64,000 bases of DNA from G963422445 sp963422445 (GTDB taxonomy: Bacteria; Pseudomonadota; Alphaproteobacteria; Thalassobaculales; Thalassobaculaceae): contig OY729512.2 of the NCBI GenBank assembly GCA_963422445.2, positions 6,448,001-6,512,000 on the forward strand, read 5' to 3'. A model generated the notes under the pieces. That model did no database searches, had not been told where the DNA came from, and was given only the letters and a program-made list of their open reading frames with translations. The number at the start of each line of letters is the position of its first letter. Within the stretch, counting starts at the first letter, position 1. This document shows positions 46,798 through 54,697 of the stretch, one piece after another. Made by a program: the position numbers and the translations under genes.

Positions 46798-47847
46798 ACC
46801 GCTTATGCAGATGGTTCCGGTTCGATCAACATGCTGTAGGTAAGGGGTTGTGCATTGGTGGCGAGGCGGAAGAGCGAGCGGAAAGCATCGTGGCGGGTTT
46901 TGCGGCGGTTGAAGCGAAAGACGACCTCATCGAGATAGGCTTGCAGATGCTTGCGGCGCAGCCCGTGGTCGACGCCTCGCGCCCATCCCTTGAGGTTGGA
47001 GAAGACTTGGTGGATCCACGGCAGGACGAGGTGAGCGGCGGTCTTCCCGACGACATGGACATTGTGGCGATCGGCGGGGACCGCAGCGTCGCCGGACCAG
47101 CCGTCGGTTTTCGCGATGGCGTCGGGACCGGCGGCGGTTTCGACGAAGTGTCCGAGGTCGGCGGCGCCGTAGGAGGAGATTTCGGCCAGCCGCAGGCGAC
47201 CTGGGATGTTTCCGTCCCCGAGTTCGATGGCGCCGACGATGAGCAACTTGCCGTCGTGGCTGCGTCCTTGCCCTCCGGTGGGAGGATCATCTTTGGTCCG
47301 GAATGGAAGGCTGGCCTCGTCGATGTCCACCAGGCCCGACAACGGGTTACGCTCGGGCTCGACCATGCTGTCGCGCAGCTTGTGGGCGCGCAGCCAGGCG
47401 CTGCGGTAAGAGCCGATAGCGAGCTGTTTCCGGAGCTGCAGGGCAGAGATGCCGTTGGAGTGGGTCGCCATCAGGTCGGCGGCCCAGAACCAGACGGTGA
47501 GCGGCAGCTTGCTGGCGTGCAGGATCGTCCCGGCCGTCACCGAGGTCTGCCGGCGGCAGCCGGTGCACGCGAAGGTGTGTGCTTTTCTGCGCAGCGCCCA
47601 TCCCTTTTCATGGCCGCACCTGGGACAGACGAAGCCGTCCGGCCAGCGCATTTCGATCAGCCAAGCGGCGCAGGCGTCATCGTCCGGGACCATGTGCTGG
47701 AAAGCGAGGAGGCTGTCAGGGACCTGTTTCATGTGGGGGCTCCGTCGGCAGGAACGTATCGGGGCATTCTACCCGCTCCCCCGCTCTAACCTCAACCTCA
47801 ACATCTGGTGGCAAACTCTCGCAACCGGAACCATGTGCATAAGCGGT
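46798..47847 (-). mobile_element. IS1595-family insertion sequence (autonomous partner of the MITEs)
   Basis: This 1050-bp element has ends ACCGCTTATGCAGATGGTTC and, inverted, ACCGCTTATGCACATGGTTC. The flanks are TCTGGAGA (46790-46797) and CCTGGAGA (47848-47855), an 8-bp target duplication with one mismatch, as in IS1595. It landed in the Shine-Dalgarno of the AAA+ ATPase gene whose ATG is at 47863. Confidence 0.88.
46803..47732 (-). CDS. IS1595-family transposase
   Basis: The 309-residue intact transposase has an N-terminal zinc ribbon (CPRCGHEKGW...CTGCRRQTSVTAGT), then a DDE-type core. LVDIDEASLPFR holds the first Asp, IAKTDGWSGD the second. KTAAHLVLPWIHQVFSNLKGW and HLQAYLDEVVFRFNRR close the domain with the third acidic/Asn position. 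The last codons lie within the inverted repeat. All expected domains are present, so this copy is the probable source of transposase for the five MITEs in the window. Confidence 0.93.
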   Translation of the reverse strand: MKQVPDSLLAFQHMVPDDDACAAWLIEMRWPDGFVCPRCGHEKGWALRRKAHTFACTGCRRQTSVTAGTILHASKLPLTVWFWAADLMATHSNGISALQLRKQLAIGSYRSAWLRAHKLRDSMVEPERNPLSGLVDIDEASLPFRTKDDPPTGGQGRSHDGKLLIVGAIELGDGNIPGRLRLAEISSYGAADLGHFVETAAGPDAIAKTDGWSGDAAVPADRHNVHVVGKTAAHLVLPWIHQVFSNLKGWARGVDHGLRRKHLQAYLDEVVFRFNRRKTRHDAFRSLFRLATNAQPLTYSMLIEPEPSA

Positions 47848-48428
47848 CCTGGAGATATGAAGATGGCTAGCGCCGAGCAACTCAAGGCTTTGCTGTGATC
47901 CCGCATCGACGGCGATGACGCCCATGAAGCAAGACAAGGCCACGGCAAGCTCGCCAAGGATCTGCGCGCATTGATTGATCAGACGAAGATCCGGTGCGGT
48001 GTCGAATCAACGGTACCGATCGTCGCCCCCGCAGTGAGCCGGCCGGTGTCCTGGAATCTCGCTACCCGAAGGCCAAACTGACGCACATTATTCTCGGAAA
48101 CGAACTATCCGGGCAACTTCAACGCGTTATCCGCGAACAGCGTCATGCTGGCCGAATTCTGGAGCACGATCTGGCGCTCAGGCGAAAATTGCTGCTGGCA
48201 GGGCCTCCGGGAAGAGACAAGACACTGATTGCCTCGATCCTCGCCGGAGAACTGGACTTCCCGCTCCTGCAGGTTCGGCTGGACGATCCCGTCACCAGAT
48301 TTCATGGGAGAAACAGTAGCCAGGCTACGGTAGATCTTTGACGCGACCAACCGCACTGGGGGTGTCTATTTCTTGGGTGAATTCGACGCCATCAGTTCGC
48401 AATACGGAAGTGCCGACAACGTTGCCTA

Positions 48429-49577
48429 GTAGATTGATTTCAACATTTGGACCTCTCTTTTTCTTGCGGCGATGATGGTATCGGGATCGGCGGTCCAGAC
48501 GAAGGGCTTGGCTTCTGTGGTGTTGTGTTCGTCGATGACGCGGCGGATGGCGTCCTGGAGTTCGCATCCGGAGCGGAAGACGCCGTATCCGAGACGGCGT
48601 CGTGTCCGCTTGGCGAAGACGCCTTCGAGCGCGTTCAGCCACGCGCTCGAGGTGGGGGTGACGTGGAAGGTCCAGCGCGGATGGCGTGCGAGCCAGACCT
48701 GGACGTCCTTGTGCTTGTGAGTGGCGTCGTTGTCGAGGATGGCATGGACCGGGACGCCGGCGGGTATCGTGTGCGCGATGCGGTTGAGGCATCTCGGGAA
48801 CGCCTGGTGGCGATGCCGACTGGCGTGCTGGCCGATGACCGTGCCGTAGAGCACGGTCAGGGCGGCAAACAGCGTCGTCGTGCCGTTGCGCTTGTAATCA
48901 TGTGTCATGGTAGCGCCGCGGCCTTTCTTCAGCGGCAGGCCGGGCTGTGTGCGGTCAAGTGCCTGAATTTGCGACGTGTCATCGATCGACAGCACGACCG
49001 CGTGAGCCGGCGGCGCAACGGAGAGGCCGACGATGTCGGTCAGCGTCTCGACGAAAGCGGGATCGTTCGAAAGCTTGAACTGTCGCCAGCGGTGCGGCAT
49101 CAGGCCATGCGCTTGCCAGACCGTCCAGACCCTCGAAGCGGCACCCCCACAGCCTTCGCCATCGCCCGCAGCGTCCAGTGGGTCGCCGCGTGAGGCGGCG
49201 AGGTGTGGGTCAACTCTACGATCTTCGCCACCGGCTCAGGAGCCGGAGGCGTCTTGCCCGGCGGACGCGTCTTGTCCCGCAGAAGTCCGTCCACACCGTC
49301 TTCCATAGAAGCGGTCCTGCCAGCGCCAGACACTGTTCTTCGCCTTGCCGGTCTCTCTCATGATGGCCATCGTGCCGAGCCCATCGTCGCTCAGAAGACC
49401 GATGCGCGTCCGTCAGACGTGCTTCTGCGGGCTCTTCGGGTCAGAGACAACCGTTTCAAGGCGACGCCGGTCGCCTGAAGTGAGCGTGAATGAAACACCA
49501 GGGCGCATCTTGCAGAGCTCCGTGATCGACAAATCAGAAGAACATAATAACGGATATACTTGTAACGATCTATCCAC
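48429..49577 (-). mobile_element. IS630-family insertion sequence, copy B (degenerate)
   Basis: This roughly 1149-bp element is bounded by TA at 48427-48428 and 49578-49579, with ends GTAGATTGATT and inverse ...CTATCCAC. It lies inside the AAA+ ATPase relic. Confidence 0.85.
48447..49490 (-). pseudogene. IS630-family transposase, copy B, frameshifted
   Basis: A long middle part is open (48426-49100): PHRWRQFKLSNDPAFVETLTDIVGL, then HAILDNDATHKHKDVQVWL and SSAWLNALEGVFAKRTRRRL. The N-terminal segments lie in two other frames. The frame break within VGVPLRGSG is the same as in copy C but absent from copy A. Confidence 0.8.
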
Positions 49578-50073
49578 TAGAGGTCGCCGGGTTCTCCACA
49601 GCTTTCTGCTCATGATCGAACAGGACAATTCGCACAGCCTCATCGTGACGGCAACCGACCGCCCGGATACCATTGAGCCGGCACTGTTTCGCCGCCTTGA
49701 CGACATCCTGCACTATGACCTCCTGGATCAGTCCCGGATTGCCAAACTGTTAAAACCGCAGCTTGGCGCAATGGCTCCCGATAACGTCGGCTGATTTGCT
49801 CCCGCTGAATCAGCCGTTGGGCTGAACTGCGCCGAAATCACAAGAGTTGCAAACGACACGCTGAAAGATGCATTGATTCACGGACGCTTCCGTATCCGTG
49901 AAACGGAGATTCAGGATATGATTGCAGAGCGTAAGGGGGTCGCCAAAACGTTGGGCAAGACCAGAGGCAAATAGAAGCGTCGGTAACGACATGGCGAACG
50001 AACCGGCGGGACGTACGGCCGGCAGGAGATAGGGCCATGCGGCATGATCAACTCGATGCCGGTCCCGGCACGG

Positions 50074-50907
50074 TCACGCCGTGACACCCGACCTGACGGC
50101 CCGAACCGTCTGTCGCGCCGGCTTCAGCAATCGCAGCAGACGATGGTGGGTCCGGGCATTGGCGGCAAGGATGTCGCCGGTTTCGATCATGCTGCGGCGG
50201 CCGACGAGATCCGTCACATAACCACCGGCTTCTCTGACCAGAACGATTCCGGCCGCGATATCCCAAGCCTTGAGGCCGTTCTCCCAGAACCCGTCGCAAC
50301 GCCCCGCCGCAACATAGGCAAGATCAAGCGCCGCTGCCCCGTATTGGCGCACGCCTGCGGTTTCGGTCATGACGGTTCGCAGCTGATCATGGAATTTGTC
50401 GATGCTGTCACGCCCGGCGGTGGGAGCGCCTGCCGCGATCAAGCAATCACCGAGATTGCGGCGTTCCGATACCCGGATCCGCCGATCGTTCAAATAGGCG
50501 CCGACGCCTTTTTCAGCCCAGAACAACTCGTCACGGGTCGGATCGTAAACCACGCCGGCAACGATCTCGCCGTCTTCCTCCATCCCGATCGAAATCGCCC
50601 AGTACGGTATGCCGTGCAGGAAATTCGACGTACCGTCGAGCGGATCGACGATCCAGCGCCGCCCCTTGGGGTCGCGGCTCTCGGTCGGCCGCCGCTCTTC
50701 GCAGAGGAATCCGTAATCCGGGCGGACACGGGACAATTCCTCGACCAGCCGTTGCTCCGCCATCAGATCTGCGTTTGACACGAAATCCCTCGGCCCCTTG
50801 CGCGAGACCTGCAACTGTTCGACTTCGCCAAAATCACGAAGCAGACGCCGGCAGACCTTGTAACAGGCCTTAGCCATAACGTTGATGATCGCTGTACGCA
50901 CCGGCAT
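50074..50907 (-). CDS. Inositol-1-monophosphatase family protein (SuhB-like)
   Basis: The 277-residue magnesium-dependent phosphatase has the family's metal-site residues: Glu70 (LCEERRP), Asp88 and Asp91 in WIVDPLDGTSNFLHG, and the late WDIAAGIVLVREAGG motif. It dephosphorylates inositol phosphates or related sugar phosphates; SuhB members also bind RNA polymerase/ribosomal RNA factors. It lies 36 bp after efp on the same strand, an arrangement common in Alphaproteobacteria, so the two are probably one operon. Confidence 0.93.
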   Translation of the reverse strand: MPVRTAIINVMAKACYKVCRRLLRDFGEVEQLQVSRKGPRDFVSNADLMAEQRLVEELSRVRPDYGFLCEERRPTESRDPKGRRWIVDPLDGTSNFLHGIPYWAISIGMEEDGEIVAGVVYDPTRDELFWAEKGVGAYLNDRRIRVSERRNLGDCLIAAGAPTAGRDSIDKFHDQLRTVMTETAGVRQYGAAALDLAYVAAGRCDGFWENGLKAWDIAAGIVLVREAGGYVTDLVGRRSMIETGDILAANARTHHRLLRLLKPARQTVRAVRSGVTA

Positions 50908-50943
50908 GAAAACTCCTGTTTGGCTTTGATGCCGGTGCGCCGT

Positions 50944-51510
50944 TCAGGATTTGGCGCGCTCGACGTAGCTGCTATCGACCGGCTTGACCACGATCCTGCT
51001 GCCGGCCTCGATATGCTGCGGCACCATGACCCGGGCCCCGTTCTCGAGGACCGCCGGCTTGAAGGATGACGATGCGGTTTGCCCCTTGATCACCGCGTCG
51101 GCCTCGACGACCTCCATTGTCACAGTGTCCGGCAAAACAACAGATAACGATTCACCCTCGTAACTTTCGACCGTCACTTCCATGCCGTCCTGAAGAAAGA
51201 TCACCTGCTCGCCCAACATATCGGCGTTAACCTGCGACTGTTCATAAGTCTCGGCGTCCATGAACGTCAGCAAATCGTCTTCGCGATAGAGATATTGCGA
51301 TTTGCGCTGTTCGAGACGCACCCGCTCAACCTGCTCATTGGCCCGGAACCGTTCGTTCAGCTTGGTTCCGTTGCGAATATCTTTCAGTTCCACCTGATTG
51401 AAGGCGCCACCCTTGCCCGGCTTGACCGCTTGTGTCCGGACAGCGATCCAGAGCCTGTTGTTGCGCTCGATGACATTGCCAGGACGCACAGCATTGCCGT
51501 TGATCTTCAT
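50944..51510 (-). CDS. efp: Translation elongation factor P
   Basis: The 188-residue three-domain protein relieves ribosome stalling at polyproline. Domain I has KPGKGGAFNQVELKDIRNG with Lys33 at the tip, the residue beta-lysylated by EpmA in many bacteria. The C-terminus has MVPQHIEAGSRIVVKPVDSSYVERAKS, the typical EF-P end. The length is normal. It precedes the inositol monophosphatase gene. A structured repeat lies about 100-270 bp upstream. Confidence 0.96.
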   Translation of the reverse strand: MKINGNAVRPGNVIERNNRLWIAVRTQAVKPGKGGAFNQVELKDIRNGTKLNERFRANEQVERVRLEQRKSQYLYREDDLLTFMDAETYEQSQVNADMLGEQVIFLQDGMEVTVESYEGESLSVVLPDTVTMEVVEADAVIKGQTASSSFKPAVLENGARVMVPQHIEAGSRIVVKPVDSSYVERAKS

Positions 51511-51605
51511 ATCACAGCTCCGAGGAGACCCTTATCCCAAACGCTCCGGCGGCTTTTAGCAGGCCGGGCTCTGTCTGTCCACGACACGGCAGCTGTTTGC
51601 CTGGC

Positions 51606-51774
51606 GATCCCATGCTAAATTGAAGGCTGATCGAGCGGCGCTTTGACAACATACAGTGAAGTCATTTTCACAATTTGGTTCGTAAACTCGGAGAAACGGG
51701 CTTTTCTATCTTTGTTGGCAAGAATTCATGTCGCTAAACTCTTGTCATGGACTCGCTGTTTACAGCGTGGGATC
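51606..51774. repeat. Long inverted-repeat motif, copy 1 (with insert)
   Basis: GATCCCATGCT (51606-51616) faces AGCGTGGGATC (51764-51774). Between them lies TCGAGCGGCGCTTTGACAAC running into ATACAG (51631-51656). Nearly the same motif, in the opposite orientation and without the 106-bp extra sequence 51657-51762, occurs at 57178-57246. The remaining 51511-52007 region has no gene I can recognise. Confidence 0.6.
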
Positions 51775-52007
51775 ATCGTGGACTGTTTGGCGCGAAGATC
51801 CTGTGCCTGCCGCTCCGCGCCAGTTAACGCCGACACGCCTTTACCATGTCGTGGCCGAAGCGGTCCCGGCTTCGCGCTGCAGCATCTGGCGCCTCCGGCA
51901 AATTCGCTGGCCAGAACAACAGTATATGACGCTGTAACGGGCCGTCGCGAAGCATGACACCGATGCCGCCTGCCGCCACGGCATCCCTGCGGGATCCGAT
52001 GAACTGC

Positions 52008-52646
52008 TCACGCCCCGGCCATGACTCGTTCAAAAGCCCGTACAACCCGCGCCGGCCCATCGGCATGGTCCCAAACGCCGCTGACAACAGCCAGAAAGTC
52101 TGCCCCGGCATCAACCAGAGGACGGCAGTTCGCTGCCGTGATGCCGCCGATCGCGACAGACGGGACGACCGATATCTCCGACCACCAGGACAGGATCTCC
52201 GGAGTCGCCCGAACTCGTGCCTGTTTGGTCGTGGTCCGGAAAAAAGCCCCGAACGCAACATAGTCCGCACCGGCGTTAGCCGCCTCTATAGCCAGATGCC
52301 GCGAACAGCCACAGGTTACGCCGATCATCGCATCACTGCCAAGCAGGGCCCGTGCCTTCGAATACGGCGTATCATCCTGGCCGACATGGACACCATCGCA
52401 TCCCGTCGACAATGCCAGATCGGGCCGGTCATTCATCAGAACCGGAACCTCGTAGCGATGACACACCGGGATCAGCTGTTCAGCAGCCTGGCATATCAAA
52501 TCGTCGTCCACATCCTTGAGCCGGATCTGCAGGCACGCGACCGGCCCTGCGTCGAGCGCGGAATTCAACGAGTCCGCGAACTGGACGGGATCGAAGACCG
52601 GCGGGGTGATCAGATAGAGCTGGCAGGTCCCGCCCGCGGCCATCAT
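52008..52646 (-). CDS. thiE: Thiamine-phosphate synthase
   Basis: The 212-residue TIM-barrel enzyme joins HMP-pyrophosphate and thiazole phosphate to thiamine phosphate. It has LYLITPP, LQIRLKDVDDD, VPVLMNDRPDLAL, DGVHVGQDD and GITAANCRPLVDAGADFLAVVSG. The residues around DGVHVGQDD bind the pyrophosphate and magnesium. It is the last gene of a tkt-gap-fba-thiE run, 30 bp after fba. No other thiamine genes or TPP riboswitch are seen in the window. Confidence 0.93.
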   Translation of the reverse strand: MMAAGGTCQLYLITPPVFDPVQFADSLNSALDAGPVACLQIRLKDVDDDLICQAAEQLIPVCHRYEVPVLMNDRPDLALSTGCDGVHVGQDDTPYSKARALLGSDAMIGVTCGCSRHLAIEAANAGADYVAFGAFFRTTTKQARVRATPEILSWWSEISVVPSVAIGGITAANCRPLVDAGADFLAVVSGVWDHADGPARVVRAFERVMAGA

Positions 52647-52676
52647 GTGTGATCCCGGCGCGGGATCGCACCAGCC

Positions 52677-53621
52677 TCAGGATCTTCCACGATAGATACC
52701 GATGATGCGATCGAGCATCGCCATCGCCTCGTCTTTCGGGCGCTGGAAGGTATTGCGGCCGATAATCGAGCCCGTGGCCCCACCGTCACGAAGTTGGGTG
52801 ATTTCGGCGAACAGGCCGTCGAGATCCTTGGCCTCACCGCCGGAAAACACCACGAGGCGCCGACCATTGAAACAGGACTGAACGACATGCCGGACGCGGT
52901 TGGCCAGACTGTCGCGCTGGATTGAATTGGCCTCGTAGGCCTTCTGTGCCGCACCGAGTTCGAGATGGTCGGTTGGCGGCTTGACCTTGATGATATGTGC
53001 CCCGGCCAGGGCCGCCATATGAGCTGCATAGGCAACGATATCGATCGCGGTCTCGCCCGCTTTCGACAAGTCGCCGCCGCGCGGATAGGACCAGAGCACA
53101 ACGGCAAGCCCATAGGCCTTGGCTTCCTCCGCAAGTTCCCTGAAATCGGATATCATGTCGTAAGCTGCATCAGACCCCGGATAGATCGTGTATCCGATTG
53201 CCGAACAACCCAGCCGCAGGGCGTCCTGGACAGATCCGGTAATCGCTTGGCCTGGCGCGTCCTTCTCACGCGACAGGCTGTTGGCGCTGTTGACCTTCAG
53301 GATTGTCGGGATCTGCCCGGCGAACGTGTCGGCGCCAGCCTCGATCATGCCAAGCGGCGCGGCATAAGCCGACAGTCCGGCATCCAGCGCCAGCCGGAAG
53401 TGGTAATGCGGATCATAGGCATCAGGATTGGGTGCAAAACTGCGCGCCGGCCCGTGTTCGAATCCCTGGTCGACGGGCAGAATCACCAGCTTGCCGGTTC
53501 CACCGAGCCGGCCCTGCATGAGGATCCGGGCAAGATTGGCCTTGGTTCCCGGCGAATCGCTCTCGTAATTTCCGAGGATTCGCCGCACAGCGCGGGTGAT
53601 CTTCATGTCTGTCGTCTCCAT
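52677..53621 (-). CDS. Fructose-bisphosphate aldolase, class I (DhnA/FbaB type)
   Basis: The 314-residue protein belongs to the metal-free DhnA-type class I aldolases. It begins MKITRAVRRILGNYESDSPG after a short leader and has LVILPVDQGFEHGPARSF. VVLWSYPRGG and HIIKVKPPTDHLELG follow (Schiff-base lysine near residue 205). It cleaves fructose-1,6-bisphosphate to triose phosphates. It lies 25 bp after gap and 30 bp before thiE, so it is within one transcription unit. The ATG at 53606 (MKITRAV) is an alternative start to 53621. Confidence 0.92.
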   Translation of the reverse strand: METTDMKITRAVRRILGNYESDSPGTKANLARILMQGRLGGTGKLVILPVDQGFEHGPARSFAPNPDAYDPHYHFRLALDAGLSAYAAPLGMIEAGADTFAGQIPTILKVNSANSLSREKDAPGQAITGSVQDALRLGCSAIGYTIYPGSDAAYDMISDFRELAEEAKAYGLAVVLWSYPRGGDLSKAGETAIDIVAYAAHMAALAGAHIIKVKPPTDHLELGAAQKAYEANSIQRDSLANRVRHVVQSCFNGRRLVVFSGGEAKDLDGLFAEITQLRDGGATGSIIGRNTFQRPKDEAMAMLDRIIGIYRGRS

Positions 53622-53646
53622 TGCCTCTCGTGATCGTGCTCAGCCA

Positions 53647-54657
53647 TCAAAGGGTCCGCGCCACCATCGCAGCAGTGTCGGACATACGGTTCGAAAACCC
53701 CCATTCATTGTCATACCAGGACAGAACCCGGACCAGCTTGCCATCAATCACCTGCGTCTGCTTCAGATCGAACGTCGAACTGTGCGGATTGTGGTTGAAG
53801 TCGATCGATACCAGTGGCTCGTCGTTGACACCGAGGATTCCCCGCAACGGGTCACTGCTAGCGGCCTCTGTTATGGCATTGTTGACCTCTTCGACAGTGG
53901 TTGGCTGTTTCGGCACGAACTTGAAGTCGATCAGGCTGACATTCGCTGTCGGAACCCTGATTGCGGTTCCATCAAGCTTGCCCGCGAGGTCCGGCAACAC
54001 CAGACCAACTGCCCGGGCTGCGCCGGTCGAGGTCGGGATCATCGATGTTCCGGCCGAACGGGCCCGGTGCAGATCACCATGCAGCGTGTCGAGCGCCGGC
54101 TGGTCGCCGGTATAGGCGTGGATCGTCGTCATGTAACCCGACTCGATACCGATCGCGTTATTCAGGACCCAGGCCACAGGAGCCAGGCAATTCGTCGTGC
54201 AGGACGCATTGGAGATGACCGTGTGCTCGGCCGCAATCCGGTGATGATTGACACCGAAGACGACCGTCAGGTCGGCCCCGCTCGCCGGCGCCGAGACGAT
54301 AACCCGCCGGGCGCCGGCATCGAGATGCAGAGCCGCCTTGTCGCGGTCGGTAAAGATTCCCGTGCATTCGAGAACGATATCGACGCCGAGGTCACCATGC
54401 GGCAGTTTCGCCGGATCGCGTTCGGCGGTCACCCTGATCGGACCGGCGCCAAGATCGATACTGTCTTCGCCGACCGCGATATCGCCCGGGAAACGGCCAT
54501 GATTACTGTCATATTTGAGCAGATGCGCGTTCGCGGCGACCGGCCCCAGATCATTGATCGCGACGACCTTGAGATCATCGCGGCCACTTTCGTGCAGGGC
54601 CCGCAACACGAGCCTGCCGATACGGCCGAAGCCATTGATCGCCACCTTCGCAGTCAT
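53647..54657 (-). CDS. gap: Glyceraldehyde-3-phosphate dehydrogenase, type I
   Basis: The 335-residue glycolytic/gluconeogenic enzyme starts MTAKVAINGFGRIGRLVLRA at 54657 with GGGAGA upstream; an in-frame extension to 54708 overlaps tkt and is unlikely. The catalytic Cys153 lies in SNASCTTNCLAP. NDLGPV (after Asn35/Asp36) favours NAD. It lies 40 bp after tkt and 25 bp before fba. A phosphoglycerate kinase gene, usual between gap and fba in related operons, is absent. Confidence 0.95.
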   Translation of the reverse strand: MTAKVAINGFGRIGRLVLRALHESGRDDLKVVAINDLGPVAANAHLLKYDSNHGRFPGDIAVGEDSIDLGAGPIRVTAERDPAKLPHGDLGVDIVLECTGIFTDRDKAALHLDAGARRVIVSAPASGADLTVVFGVNHHRIAAEHTVISNASCTTNCLAPVAWVLNNAIGIESGYMTTIHAYTGDQPALDTLHGDLHRARSAGTSMIPTSTGAARAVGLVLPDLAGKLDGTAIRVPTANVSLIDFKFVPKQPTTVEEVNNAITEAASSDPLRGILGVNDEPLVSIDFNHNPHSSTFDLKQTQVIDGKLVRVLSWYDNEWGFSNRMSDTAAMVARTL

Positions 54658-54697
54658 TGATGATGTCTCCCGCCAGATCTTGCGCCAAACGCCGCGG

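Larger units (their letters stand above)
47863..49974 (+). pseudogene. AAA+ ATPase gene, dead and split by IS630
   Basis: Pieces in order are MASAEQLKALL (then a TGA), HEARQGHGKLAKDLRALIDQ, YPKAKLTHIILGNELSGQLQ and a P-loop region. IFDATNRTGGVYFLGEFDA follows, then an IS630 at 48429-49577, then RRVLHSFLLMIEQDNSHSLI, PALFRRLDDILHYDLLDQS and DTLKDALIHGRFRIRE, ending ...KTRGK at 49974. Walker A reads GPPGRDKT (GTGKT expected) and Walker B FLGEFDA (DE expected), so ATP hydrolysis would be lost even without frameshifts. An IS1595 element sits at its ribosome site. Such AAA+ proteins belong to the Cdc48/CbxX-like group; no partner gene remains. Confidence 0.8.

Noticed and set aside
53440..53470. 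T-loop-like TTCGAATCCC suggesting a tRNA
   Set aside because: It lies inside the conserved coding sequence of fba, and no acceptor or anticodon stems surround it.
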